The notes under the pieces: generated by a model
What the model was told of the DNA's origin: nothing
The model's input: the letters and a program-made list of their open reading frames with translations, nothing else
Databases searched by the model: none
Translations under genes and position numbers: made by a program
From: Cristatella mucedo
Taxonomy: Eukaryota; Bryozoa; Phylactolaemata; Cristatellidae
Direction: 5' to 3'
DNA: 64,000 nucleotides
Assembly (NCBI GenBank): GCA_009760855.2
Contig: WPIO01000007.1
Span: forward strand, 11,907,501 to 11,971,500
In this document: positions 37,571 to 48,899 of the stretch, in pieces
Position numbering within the stretch: the first letter of the stretch is position 1
How the letters are laid out: every line of letters begins with the position of its first letter

Positions 37571-37855
37571 TGTTCACGACCGATTCTCAGATTTTGCATT
37601 GCTAAGTATAGAAAAAGAAACACATATATAACAATAATATATAACAAATTTCAAACTGTTGTAGACCAGTTTTCACGTTCACTGCTTAGAAACTTCACAT
37701 AAGTTAAAGCTGAGATAGCTTCCTTGTACCTTTGCTACCGTAAGAAAACGATCTTGGCTTGTTATGCCGGCTAGCGTGCGTTTTTTTAGTTCATTTGCAG
37801 TGGAGCACTTTGCAGCAACTTGTTTCAAGAGGGCGCCGTGTATAGCCTTGTGTCC

Positions 37856-37958
37856 GGGCGCCGAAAGTTCTTACTACGCCACTGGTTCCCTGGCGCCGAC
37901 AGCTCTCACTACATCATTGCTTGCCGGGCATCCAAAGGTCTCACTACGCCACTGCAGA
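37856..37958 (+). repeat. 35-bp tandem repeat, three copies
   Basis: Copies start at 37,861, 37,896 and 37,931, each with the pattern CCGAAAGTTCTTACTACGCC or close to it (CTCACTAC in all). A run of C follows at 37,973-37,987. Confidence 0.85.
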
Positions 37959-38437
37959 CCCACCGAAGAAAGCCCCCCCCCCCCCCGGTAAGTATTGACT
38001 AATGGCGAAAACGGATATTTTGCTAGGAAGGTCCTGTTTTGAGTGGCATATCCGAGAACAGCTTTTCAACAGTCACAGCGAAGATATCTGCAGAATATCC
38101 GAAAGAGTCACTGAGAAGTCAGGTAAATGTCTACATCCTGCTTGGAGTCGCACGAGGTCACTCTCTAGCACGGTGAGAATGGATGTCATACTAACATTAA
38201 AGGACAAATATAGGAGCGTCCTAGCAGTACTCCCGATGCATTCATTCACTATCACACTCCAGTCACTTCACGAAACCTCCCTTTTCAATACAACATTTAA
38301 GTTATCAAAGGTTTACAGTCACTAATCGCATAATCTTAAGACGGCTTTCACTTTTTTATTCCTTTTTGCAACCAAGTTGTCTGCTCAGCTCGATGATGTC
38401 AATACCTTAGCATTAAAGCTTCATTCAGAAGACTGCC

Positions 38438-39182
38438 TCTACAGCTAGCCATCACATCCGATCCCTATCCAAGATTACAAGCTGTCTCCCACAGTGACTT
38501 GTAAAAAATTTAACTAGCTCTTTAGTTCTGTTTTGGCTTGATTATTGTAATTCCCTTTTGGCTGGGCTACCAAAGAAAGCTATTATGCCACTACAGCGGA
38601 CTATGAATATGGCTGCAAGGCTGGTCTTCAAGTCCCAGCGGTTTGAGCACGTGTCACCTTTGCTGAAAGAGCTAGGATGGTTGCCGGTTGAGCATAGGAT
38701 ACAGAGCAAAGTTCTTACGCTGACCCACAAGGCCTGCCACGGCTTGGCTCCTTCGCACCTAGCTGAACTGCTGCATCAGTTTCAGCCTGTTCACGCCCTC
38801 AGGTCCTGTGTGGACAATAAATTAGCTGTCCCATTCCTCCGCTTAAAGACAGTTGGCGACAAAAGCTTTAGCTCTGCAGGTCCTAGACTGTGGAACTCGC
38901 TTCCACAATTCTTACGGAACGACATCTACTCTCCAACTGCCGACTATGGCACATCTTTTTCAGCGGTCCTGAACTGCTACTTCTATGCTACTCACTACCT
39001 CAACTGCTCTCCTAACTCTGCTATGCTTCCCACTTTCTCTTTGTTGCGTGAGACGAAGTCTGTTGGCTACCGAATGCGTACCGAAAGCCGCTTAGGCTGT
39101 GAGTGCGCTATACAAAACTCTCCTGCGTAACACCCACATGGTCTTTATGACTTTGTGGATTTACTGACGGAGATACATTATA
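38438..39182 (+). mobile_element. LINE-B copy 2, 5'-truncated
   Basis: Nearly identical to copy 1 with scattered substitutions and a 12-bp difference near 38,543. It starts at the same element base as copy 1 and ends GGAGATACATTATATTAAG. Confidence 0.88.
38558..39130 (+). pseudogene. LINE-B reverse transcriptase, C-terminal part
   Basis: A 190-codon frame, longer than in copy 1. It opens with MPLQRTMNMAARLVF, then HVSPLLKELGWLPVEH (thumb), LAPSHLAELLHQF, VDNKLAVPFLRLKTVGD and AGPRLWNSLPQFLRND, and ends ESRLGCECAIQNSPA. This is the CR1/L2-like RT thumb and C-terminal domain. The palm motifs are outside the truncated copy. The open frame over its whole length fits a young insertion. Confidence 0.88.
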
Positions 39183-39425
39183 TTAAGCCACAGCTGAGCG
39201 ACCAGTCTCAGGCACAGCAAGCCAATGGTGACGTCCCAAGGAGATACAAGCCGGTCATTAATCCATGCCCGCTCCGACTAAAAGAAGTTGCAGTTGGGTG
39301 CCTCTTCCACTCTTACGTTATGCTGATCGCATTTCGTATTTAAAAGAGCTCTCATAGCTCAATGTGGCTCAAAGGAGCTCGCGCGTGCTGTGAGCCCTGC
39401 ACAACATAAGTAGTTCTCAGCTGTC

Positions 39426-40050
39426 GTGCTACGAGCCCGAATACACGGTTATTATTGGAGACGAAGGTGTTTCATTACCGACGCTAGCTTACATTCGGGG
39501 CTTCAAATCACAAGCTATTTCGGCAGTTTGGAGTTTGTAAAAAAGCTCGCAAAAGTCCCGACCTACGGCGGCAACATTTTCCTCATTGAGGGCGTACGTC
39601 AATTGGATGCTGTGTTGAAGGTGCACAGAGTTCAAGATGACGATGTCGTCGGGCTCTTACCCTTGTATTCGACTGGCAGAGCCTTTTCGGACTATGAAGG
39701 GCTGACGAACTGTGATAAAGTTAACAATGCAAAGGTATAAGGTGCACTCAGCTTTGCTTTTTTGCCCGATTGCTTCCGCGCGTATGATGAATTTCCGAGC
39801 AGAAGACCTTGCGAGGGTGAAACGCCGGACGTCTATCAATATTTGACTGAACTTGCTACCTTAACGCCAATTGCTTTTGGTGCCCAGCCGTACACTAAGC
39901 TACTTTTGCATCCCCAGGAGTCTTTCCTAAATGTGAGTTTGTGTTGGGCCTGTCCGACGATACAAAGCGGCAGATGCGAGAAGCAAGCTCGCTTACCAAA
40001 GCTGAGTTGCCCGTGCTGGCTTAAATGTCAAGGAGTTTTGTTTCTCCAGG
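39426..40050 (+). pseudogene. LTR-element gag remnant
   Basis: The frame 39,426-39,740 reads TSYFGSLEFVKKLAKVP. Next, after a shift, AYDEFPSRRPCEGETPDVYQ and then LGLSDDTKRQMREAS at 39,950-39,995 appear, features of a retrotransposon capsid region. A knuckle remnant CDDPNHLAASC lies at 40,194-40,229 with its first cysteine pair incomplete. Two or more frameshifts and a stop break the frame. Confidence 0.7.
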
Positions 40051-40299
40051 TGAGGCTTGTCTCACCGATCGTTATTAGGATTGACGCGCCAAGACTCGAG
40101 GCGACGCCTGGCAGTCTTGGCTGGATACACAAAGTAGGTGGGTATACGGACCAGCCTTTTCAAAGCAGGCCACGAAAACGACTATTCTAGTTCTGTGATG
40201 ATCCGAATCACCTAGCTGCGTCATGTGCAAATAAGTTTGGCGATCAAAAAATGACTAAGGGGAACCTCAACAAATGCGTCAGCACGTTTCCCTAGACTT

Positions 40300-40600
40300 C
40301 GGCGGAGCTACCGTTCATTGGTGTGATTTTTAATGGCAAATGTGTTACCGCTCTTGCCATAACTGACTCCCGCTCGGTGAGTGCAGAGGTACTGTCACCC
40401 TCGTGTGAACGGCAGCCCGCTAGGGAAGATATCTTTATGATGAATGGTGACAGCTCTGTGCGTACGTCTACATGTACAGTCAGTTTATTAGTAAAATTAG
40501 TAACGTTTCAGTTTAATTATTTGGTGACCAATATAATTGATGGCTGGGACAGCATCCTAAGAATGAATGTCATAAGAGCACTAGGCAGAGTCCGCAATCA
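40300..40600 (+). pseudogene. LTR-element aspartic protease remnant
   Basis: Within frame 40,323-40,745: GVIFNGKCVTALAITDSRSV, where ITDS occupies the place of the D(T/S)G catalytic triad and the glycine is replaced, and the C-terminal motif GWDSILRMNVIRALG (normally GWDxILGMDxI). Both active-site signatures are therefore damaged. Confidence 0.75.
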
Positions 40601-40639
40601 ACTTAGTCACAGCCGAGTTTACTTCAGTAACGATGTGTC

Positions 40640-41818
40640 CCCAGCCCGAGGCACCCGCAGTGAAAGAAAAGGTGAGAAATGCCTTCGCGTTCACCGGCTA
40701 CCGATGTCTGGCTCTTTGCTGAGGTCAGAGATTCGAGCGAGCTGATATCCTTCAACAAACACTTCACTGCCTTATTTCGAGATGGTGCATGGTGCGTGCG
40801 ATGGAACTGGAAAGAAGATGTATATATACCCTCGTTTCAGAACCGCTTTCCCGCTTGTCACGTTCCGGCTGCAGTAGAAGCAGAATATGAAATGAAAGTT
40901 GAGGACTGGATAAGGATTAGTTGGCTTAAAAAGTGGCAGTGCAGTGTGCTGATTTCAGTGAAGACGGTGGTCCAAAGTTGCAAAGGGAAAGTAAAGCCGT
41001 ACTCGACTATCGCGAGCTAAACCAGTTCGTGTTTAGCCACACGGCTAATGGAGACGCGTGCAGTGATAAACTTCGTGCACGCCGACGAATGGAACACAAC
41101 GTAAGCGCCGTGGACCTAAGTAAAGCCTATATTTACAGATTCACATATACTCGTCATTGTGTAAGTACAATTTTGGTTGAGTTTCATGGCCGCCTGTACT
41201 TCCTGACATGCCAATGGTTTGGCCTTAACGTTGCACCGAAGATAATGACTGCTGTACGAAGTAAAGTGCTGTCCATGGAACAACGAGTAAGATGGACAGC
41301 TGATTTGTAGGTAGACGACATTTGGGTACACGATATCGTTTCAAACGACCGTGCGATCTAGTTCCTCTGCAAATGAGAACTAGAAGCTAAACCACCCGAG
41401 AAGTTTGAGGTTGTTCATGTCTTAGGCCTCCGTGTTGACAGTAAGTGCAGCGAGCTCATATGGCACCAAGATAATGCAGTAAAGTGGTCGAGGATTCCTC
41501 GTGGCTCCAAAAGCCAGACGGTACATCCCCTGTAAACACCACCAACCTGTAATCCGTCATCAAAGGCCTTAGGGTTTCCATTGTGTGGGGTCTTTAAAAG
41601 GTTCAAGTTGTTACTGATTCGAGTATAGTTTTTGGTTGGCTGAAGTCGTTAATCGACGGGAATAAGCTAATAAAGGCAGGCGGCATAGAAAAGGCGATAT
41701 ATCAGCGACGACTGGGCCTACTCTGCTATGTTGTAACCGAGCCCAGTCTAGTGATGACTAAGCCTAGCAAGGTCGCCAGAGAATAAAGTAGACCACCTAA
41801 CACGTGTACTGCGAAAAA
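40640..41818 (+). pseudogene. LTR-element RT and RNase H remnant
   Basis: RT motifs in order: AVLDYRELNQFV at about 40,994-41,030, VDLSKAY at 41,110, LVEFHGRLYFL and GLNVAPKIMTAV at 41,176-41,260, then the catalytic YVDD box at 41,305-41,319, where a TAG stop (41,308-41,310) replaces the residue before VDD. RNase H: VTDSSIVFGWLKS at about 41,609 and GIEKAIYQRRLGLL, then ENKVDHLTRVL at about 41,780. Open stretches such as 40,933-41,310 show moderate age. Confidence 0.85.
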
Positions 41819-42436
41819 TTATATAATACTACTAACCCACTTCATAGAGCGCTCTCAGAGAACTTAATCTATTTCTAGGCGCTTTAGATTTGCTGCAAAG
41901 GAAATGCAATCGCATGGTTAGTGGCAGCATGCTCGACAAGTAACAAAAACAGTACGGTTACATGGCGTGACATGCAAAGGGTCTGCATGCAAGTATGGTT
42001 AGTGCAAGCATCCACAGTGTCAGCAAGGATGAGCAAAAAAGGACGAATCACAGGAAATCCACTAAGTTCTTTGACAAATAAGTGCGTTTTCGATTTCTTT
42101 TCAAATGCGGTCAAGTCAAGGGATGTCGGGGCACAAGTTAGGAGTGAGTTCCGGGCTTTGGGAGCATACGAAGTAAAGGCACGGCGTCCTAAGGATTTGA
42201 GGTTTGTACCAGGTTTAGGTAAACAGTGCGATTCCGAAAAGCGGGTGGCAAGATGCTCAAGCCGGTGGGGGAGTAGATCTGATAGGCAGGCTGGAGCCGA
42301 AGCATGGAGCCACCTAAATGTGAGCGTTAATACCAAAGTCGATGCTTCGCTTGACTGGGAGCCAGTGCCGATGGCCGACAAGTGCTGTGACTTGGCCACT
42401 GCGCTGCTCATGACATACATGCTTAGCTGCGGGGTT

Positions 42437-42994
42437 TTACAACAGCTGCGAGTGCCTGATTGCATACGCAGGTTGACCGCCAAGCAGTGAACTACAGAAG
42501 TCAATGCGGGATGTCACAAATGATGCATGGACCAACTTAAATGCGCTATCCCTGTCTAAGCAAGCCAGAATATTAGCAATGTTGTGTAGCTGCAAGTAGG
42601 CCGACTTAATTGTGGAATTGATGTTATTACCTAACGAAAGGTCACTTAGGAATGTGACATCTAGATTTTGTATAGATTCAACAGGAAATATGCTGGCCAA
42701 AGTGATTTTGAGCGTTAGCTTTTCCGATTTCTGAATCACACTTGGTTTGCCCGTAGCTTGTAAGTTAGTTTTATCATCATTCAACTTAAGACAATTGACT
42801 GCCATGAATGGGCGGACGTCATCAATGCATGCAGCAAGGTAGTGAAGGGAATTCGACGTGATCGAGTGCTGGAAGGCATTCAAGAGGAGGTTCAACTGAG
42901 TATCATCATCATAGAAGTGAAAGCGTAGATTGAGCTTGGCAATCACATGGGCAAGCGGAAACGCATAAGCCGTGAAAACAAGAGCACCAAGCAC
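42437..42994 (-). pseudogene. LINE-A reverse transcriptase palm
   Basis: A 185-codon frame. It holds FHFYDDDTQLNLLL, where the YADD catalytic box has become YDDD (alanine to aspartate; both catalytic aspartates remain), then LKLNDDKTNL, GKPSVIQKSEKL, SDLSLGNNINSTIKSAY and LVHASFVTSRIDFCSSLL. Motif A lies in the next frame at 43,034-43,252 and is degraded (LLDLLVASDYVNHQ), so at least one frameshift separates the two. Element-family RT of CR1/L2 type. Confidence 0.85.
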
Positions 42995-44178
42995 TGAGCC
43001 CTGAGGTACCCCATATTTCAGAGGTTCCTCGGATTATCTTCGTCCATTCACGTCAATACTCTGGAGTCTCATGATGAGATAGGACCTGAGCCATTGCAGA
43101 GCAGTGCCAGTAAAGCCCAGGCTAGATGAGATGCCCTCAAGTAGGCCTTGGTGATTGACATAATCAGAAGCTACTAAAAGATCAAGCAAAACAAGCAGAG
43201 ATACTATACCCATGTCTGCATTCCTATGTATGTCGTTATTCATCTGAAGCAATGCTGACTCGGCGGAATCACTAGCTCTAGAGCCAGACTTGAACTTACT
43301 AGCAAGGTTTGAAGTTTAAGTAAATACAAGTTTAGCCGCTCTGCCAATACTCGCTCTAGTGTATTTAATAGGAATTGTAAAAAGGGAGACTGGGCGGTAG
43401 GTGGTAAATTTCTCTCGGTATAATTTCGCTTTCTTGAGTAGTGGCCTGACGGCAGCCTTTTTTAAAGGTACTAGGCATGACCTGAGGCTATTGACATAAT
43501 TATGATGTTAGTTAAGTGTGCCTTCAGATATTCCCATCTTAGAAGCAGAACCGAGGGATTAGGGTTTAGAGAACTTGTTGGCTTCTTTGGTTAAGATACG
43601 AGCTTCAGAGTGAGGTTATTAGTGGCCTTCCCGAATGTGGGCAATGAGCATCATGCACGGAATAGAGAAAAAAATTCCAGTGAGTTGATGCCTCCCTAGG
43701 AATGACTTCGCGGTCGTGTCTATCTCCTCAAAAAGAAGCTAGTGAAGTGATCGGCTAGATAATCACAAGGATTTCTAGGCAAGGAGCTACGCTGGAAGCG
43801 GTTAAGGAGATGGTTGATCGTCAACATTAGCATTTTCGGGTTGTGCACCTGTGAATAAACAATGTTTTTTGTGGAAGCTAGACTTTTCCTTTGCTGGATC
43901 TGTTGTTACGATTTACAGTAGTCATAGTATGCCTATCAATGGACCGTCAGTCCCTATCGGTTGCATGCTTTTTCAAGATTTTGCTTATAAGACCTTGCAA
44001 TTTAATGTCTCTGGTAAACCACATGCCGTCTGAGCTAGGTTGGGTGGTGTCCTTAGTCGGTGGTGCAAACTCGTCGAGTGTGTCAGCTTATGTCGTGTTG
44101 TAGCAATCTTCCAATGATGGCACGTCAGAAGTTGGCTGAGCAACGGAAGTGAAGCAGATATTTTTGCACTGAGAGCAT

Positions 44179-44900
44179 TTATGTCAAGGGTCTTGACATA
44201 TTGCGATTGACCAGTGATTTTAGGTGACGAGGAGGGCATACACTGTAGACTGAATGGCATATGTATGTGGTCAGATAAGTAGAATTTAGTAACAATATGC
44301 AATGACTGCGTGCAGCTATAGGAGAAAACTTGGTCGAGCTGATCCCCCTAATGTAAGTAGGGCCATGCTCATGAACCGCAGCAGACAATGAGTCTGTCAG
44401 TGAACAAAATTTGGTGCTGATGGCGTCAGATAAGTTTTCAAATGAAAGATTAAATCATCCACAACGAGGAAGGGTCGATTTCTCGCCCACAAAATAGAAA
44501 TGAGCTCAGACAAATCTGAGATAAAGGAGGACTTGGTATTTGGTGGACGACGGACTACCACCTCCATGGGGCGCTTGTTGTCCGTTTGAACTCAAAATAA
44601 TAGATTTGAAAGACTGCTTTGATGGGGCTGCAAACAACTTGAAATTAAAGGACATGCCTATACTACTAGCGATTGGCCTCCAGTTTGGATTTGTCTAGGG
44701 GTTTGAAAGAGGGAAGATCCTGCCGGGGTTCCGTCGGGTAGTTAACCGAGTTTAGCCAAGTTTCGGTTAAGGCGAGCAGGTCTGGGACTTTTCCTATGAT
44801 AAGATCGCTTAGAAAGAAATAGGCTTAATAATAGTTTATTGTACATTGAACGAGGATTCTAAAGACAAGCAGAGTTGAGCTGAGCAGCCGGAGTTCTAGT
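44179..44900 (-). pseudogene. LINE-A endonuclease remnant
   Basis: The N-terminal EN motif LALTETWL is intact in one minus frame near 44,760. The central GDFNIH equivalent near 44,455 is degraded. The C-terminal part is frame 44,179-44,388 (VHEHGPTYIRG, ARSHCILLLNSTYLTTYICH). The domain aligns with 14,186-14,599 of the other long copy. Confidence 0.75.
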
Positions 44901-45394
44901 AGGCCTGATGGGCACCAAGTTAAAGAGATTCACAGCAACGCTTGTGGGAGGGCTTGCTGAGCGGGTCCAGGCAATGCTAGGAATACCAAACTAGCGGTTT
45001 CTCAGCTCGTAGCCCCGTGACCGCTCCGGGGCGCTGTTCACTTGTTAATGCATTACTCGTAGATCTTAGCGATAGCAATAACATCTAGGAATGCATATGA
45101 CGAAGATTTCGAAAAGATAATACATATGCAAGATCATAGCCAACATGCAGGTTACTAACCACCCGCGTATATAAGCCACCCCCGTATGGATGACCTAGCC
45201 TTAAAAAAGTAAGCCTTCAGATGTCTATAGGCATGTAATTTCTTCCACGCTACGCTCAAACAACAGACAGATAACCTCTAAAAATAAAATTCTTAGCTGC
45301 ATCGGCTTTTGCTTATGTGTTCGCAAGAAGTTCGACTTTCGAAGGAGAACCATGCAACGGACAAGAAACGCTGGCGCTTGGTGTCAGCAGGCGA

Positions 45395-45610
45395 GAATCC
45401 GGCTGCCAACTATGGCGACTTTTTTTAGCCGTCCTGAGCCGACCCGTACTTTCGTGCTGCTCCCTACCTTGACTGGTCTTAAGAAACAGTTATGCTTCTC
45501 AAATTCTCTTTGTTAGGTCCGACTAAGTCTGTTGGCCAATGCTTGAGTACAAACAGCCTCTTAGGCTTCGAATGCACCGCAGAAAACGCTGCCGGGATGT
45601 TCAGCCTTGG
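45395..45610 (+). mobile_element. LINE-B 3' fragment, diverged
   Basis: Tracks the LINE-B coding end: GCCAACTATGGCGAC, TTTTTTAGCCGTCCTGAGC, TTCTCTTTGTTAGGTCCGAC, CTAAGTCTGTTGGCC, GCCTCTTAGGCTTCGAATG. It ends at about 45,610 before the TACAT tail. Confidence 0.7.
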
Positions 45611-46814
45611 CAGAGAGCTCCTGTGAGTGACACAATATGTGCTTCTGCGCAAGGCTACTGAACAATCAAACATATGAAGTACGTCGGCTGCATGCATCTG
45701 ACGATAGCCACACGATGTGTGCTAGGTGCTACTGGACATGGTTACGTGCGTTTCTTTCAGCTGTGTGGTAGTTAATTGGCTTTACTTGCTTTGACAGACC
45801 CAAATGTACTCTATTGAATTTAAATTTACTCTATTATGAAGACGTTACAGCTTGGGCCTCTTTAGGTTTTGGTACGCATGTATAAAAACGTTGATGACCG
45901 TGTAGAGTTAGTTACTGCTCTACTGTAACGGCTAAGGTAAAACAGCTGCTTCGACCGCACACATGTTCAGCCACTCATTGGGTTGTCTCAGATGAGGCTT
46001 CCTTGACCTTCCTGTGATGGAGTGTCTCTAATTTCTCCTGAACCATGTATGTCTTCCGATTGATATGCTCCCTGCTGCAAACCGCAGCAGACATGGTAAA
46101 ATGTAGCTAAGGTATCTCAGTCTGTAATCTCCGAAAAGCCACAAAGACTATATGGATTTTACGCAGGTAGGTGCAGCTTGTCACCTAAAGAGAAATTGTA
46201 AATGCAACCACGCATTAACTCAGTGCACCTGGATTCGGCTAGAGAACGTGGTAATTTTTTTAAAATCGAGGCTTCAAATCCCTCAGTCGACTGATTACGG
46301 AAGCTTGACGACAATGGGCTCAATCGGTCGTTCGCTCGATTCGTAACCTTGAGCTCGCGTGATCGTCACCCGCTCGAGGTGAATTCTTTTCTGGCGCCGG
46401 GTGGCGCTCCACGCAGTATTCCGGTTGCTCCTTATTTAGAAACAGCATCGTCCTCACAATAAAGAAAGTTTTAGTAGAGTTTGTCGTTATCTACTTCTGA
46501 GTAAATTAAATTTCTTCGAATGATTGTAATTGATTGCAAGCAGTGACAGCACTTTTACCAAATTCTGATTAAATCAGCCATGGAGATTCTCAATAATTTA
46601 AATTCCTTCATTCACCCATTTACATATTAGTGAAAGTGTTGGTTATCAATTGGCTTGGTCGGAAGTCTAACGAATTGTACACACGACATATCTTAACTCC
46701 CTAATTAATCATCGAAATGACATAACATTGCATATCAGGTTTCGCATCACTTGAGACCCATAAAAAGCTGAAAATTATCTCACTCATCATTTTAAATTAT
46801 TGATAAGGATATTA
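45611..46814. other. No feature recognised
   Basis: A GC-rich patch at 46,320-46,430 followed by AATAAA at 46,458 is reminiscent of an LTR but has no partner that I could find. Confidence 0.4.
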
Positions 46815-47700
46815 TAAAGGTAATTTAAGAGAATGCAACCTATTTCTAGACACTTCGAAGATTTGGGAAGGAAGAACCTAATAGATTACTGATACATAGT
46901 GTTAGATCGGCTAAAGCGTGCAAAGGAACTTAACACCGACGGAACATATTTTGTGTGGAAGAGGTGGGCATTCAGCTTCGTTTTAAATGTTGAAAATTCT
47001 GTGGATGCTGCGACATCGGATTAACGACAGCTACTCTCATTTTCCAAACCCCGCTACTCAGTGGTCACATGTATTCACAGCAAGTTTTACTCTTTATGAG
47101 TGCTCAAACTGAAGGCGTGGTCACCAAAAGGCTTGCATGTGTTTGGTAAGATGGGCTGTTAAATGGTTTATCACAGGAGTGGATGGTGTGATGCGAAGCC
47201 TGATCAAGAAAGAGCTCCCATTGATTGGCCAGGCAGGTGAAGATATGGACCTCGGGTAAGTGACACAATTTCTAATTGAGAAGGGAGAGTGTAGGCTTTG
47301 TAAGTATTGCAGATAGGGAATTTTGAGTTTCATGCCAAAGTCTAGCTGTTGCGTTTTGCACCAGCTTCAATTTTTTTTAAAGACAAGCAGGAAGACCTGA
47401 GTATGCTAACTTACATAAATCTGCTCGAAATGAAATGCATGAGTGTGTTAGTTTGGCTGCAGTCAATTGTGCCATCCTACATAGCCGAAATTAGGCTGAC
47501 TTCACCATGGAGCTAATAGGATTATGCAATGAAAGGTCAGTTTTCAAAAGGAACAACCATATTGCATGCAGATGCTACTATATTCTGACAGATCCCATTT
47601 TTAGGATTAAGCTTTTCAGTTTCTGAGCAACAATATAATTATTGTGAATTTTTTAGTGCATCAATTTTAGTTGTTAGTAAAATCATTATTGTGCAAGTTA
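46815..47700 (-). mobile_element. LINE related to LINE-A, old fragment
   Basis: Decayed 3' end (AATTTAAGAGAATGCAACC, CTATTTCTAGACACTTCG at 46,838), then a thumb-like segment: GTTGCGTTTTGCACCAGCTTC at 47,348 parallels LINE-A AGAGTTTTGCACCAGCTGT; TAACTTACATAAATCTGC parallels GAGTTACAGAAGTC; AATGAAAGGTCAGTTTTC parallels GAAAGGTCACTTTG. The divergence suggests a sister family. Confidence 0.6.
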
Positions 47701-48639
47701 ATTACAAAATATTTTTTCTGCTAACCAGAATATCTTCTTGTGAGCTTGCACATGCTTTTCTGAGAATGATGCTTGAGCGATTCTGCACACTTGTCAAGCT
47801 TGGTATATTTCTTTTCATGAATTCTGGATTGTTACTTCTTTCGCATGAAATTCTACAGAGCCTACGTAGATAACTAGTTACCATAATGTGAAATCAAAAA
47901 GACTACTTATTACTAGTGTTATTTCTTCAACTGTTACCACTGTTAATTGTAATGTCGTTTCTTTAATTAGCTTTGTCATATTGACCAATGCACTTTCATG
48001 GGAAACACTTTTGTGTGAGAATTATGACAGATATTATGAACAAGTCCATTCGCTGTTTTGCAATAATTTTAATCACTTTACTGCACAAGCAGGAAGATTT
48101 CTTAATTACCAGTTAATTGTCACCTGAAAAATCAAGTTAGACGCCCAGTGCTTAATGCACTGCCACGCCCTAATGCCAGCCCCTCTCCTTGTAGTAACTC
48201 TACTGTATGCATAAACTTTTGATTTGCTAATTATTCCAAGTGTAATTGGTAACTCTGCTCCAAACTTCAGTTATTTTATAGCTGTGTGTAGACTTTAGTG
48301 CCGATACCCGCATTTTTTTTTAGCACAGTGGTGGAAAAAGTGTCTGTTCTGCGATTGTTTTCCAGACAATCCTGGCTATGCTGGAGTGTATAATGGAATG
48401 CAGCCTAGAAATACATGAAACAGTTAGTTTTCCCTTATATCATCCATTAAAGGAACAAAAACGAAGCATTAAACACCGTGATGAGATTCTTCAAGAATTA
48501 GCCACATCCTATGCTCATGTACTGCCCTATATAGCAATTATAAGCTAATGGCGACAGTTCGCAAACACACCTGTGGAGGCGAATAACTTGCACCCATTGT
48601 TCGCGTTCAATCTATAGCAATGCATTGCAATAGAGAGAA
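47701..48639. other. No feature recognised
   Basis: AT-rich with two short overlapping frames on both strands. Nothing supportable. Confidence 0.5.
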
Positions 48640-48895
48640 TATGTCAATCAATTCGTTCTTTATGTGCTTATGCATGCTGACACTGCACATGCTGCTACTA
48701 ACCATACTTGCATGCTGATCCGGTGCATTTCACCCCCAACCATGTTATTCATGTTGTTTATCAAGCGTGATGCCACTGACCATTTAATCGTGTTTCCTTC
48801 GTGGCAAATGCAAAGCGCCTAGAAAGAGATTAAGTTCTCTGAGGGTGCTTTATCAAGTTTATTATTATCGTTATTATTATTGTAATAATTGGAGC
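48640..48895 (+). mobile_element. LINE-A 3' UTR with tail
   Basis: TATGTGCTTATGCATGCTG, two TGCATGCTG-type repeats, GGCAAATGCAAAGCGCCTAG at 48,803 and TTCTCTGAGGGTGCTTTATC at 48,835, then (ATT)n tail to 48,885. The hairpin is well preserved. Confidence 0.85.
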
Positions 48896-48899
48896 AGTG

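Larger units (their letters stand above)
39420..41818 (+). mobile_element. LTR retrotransposon gag-pol remnant, forward
   Basis: Order gag (39,420-40,050), zinc-knuckle remnant (about 40,185-40,229), aspartic protease (40,300-40,600), RT (40,640-41,330), RNase H (41,590-41,818). This fits a Ty3/Gypsy-like element; BEL/Pao cannot be excluded because no integrase is seen. The pol region is cut off at 41,818 where a reverse LINE-A begins, and I did not find its continuation past 45,050. A TATA-like TATTTAAAAG at 39,338 could be part of the 5' LTR, but no LTR pair was seen. Confidence 0.8.
41826..45050 (-). mobile_element. LINE-A, longest copy (EN, RT, 3' UTR)
   Basis: About 3.2 kb in reverse orientation. 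3' hairpin at 41,846-41,886, 3' UTR to about 42,060, RT C-terminus and thumb 42,060-42,480, RT palm and fingers 42,480-43,470, connecting region 43,470-43,980, endonuclease 43,990-44,900. The EN start reads NSACL.NPRSMYNKL (stop inside) and PDLLALTETWLNSVNYP near 44,750. An ORF1 was not found. 5' end is approximate. Confidence 0.85.

Noticed and set aside
41921-42490. A 189-codon plus-strand protein
   Set aside because: It is antisense to the LINE-A RT C-terminus.
46380-46470. LTR end with primer-binding site (TGGCGCCGGG and AATAAA)
   Set aside because: No partner repeat and no coding remnant nearby.
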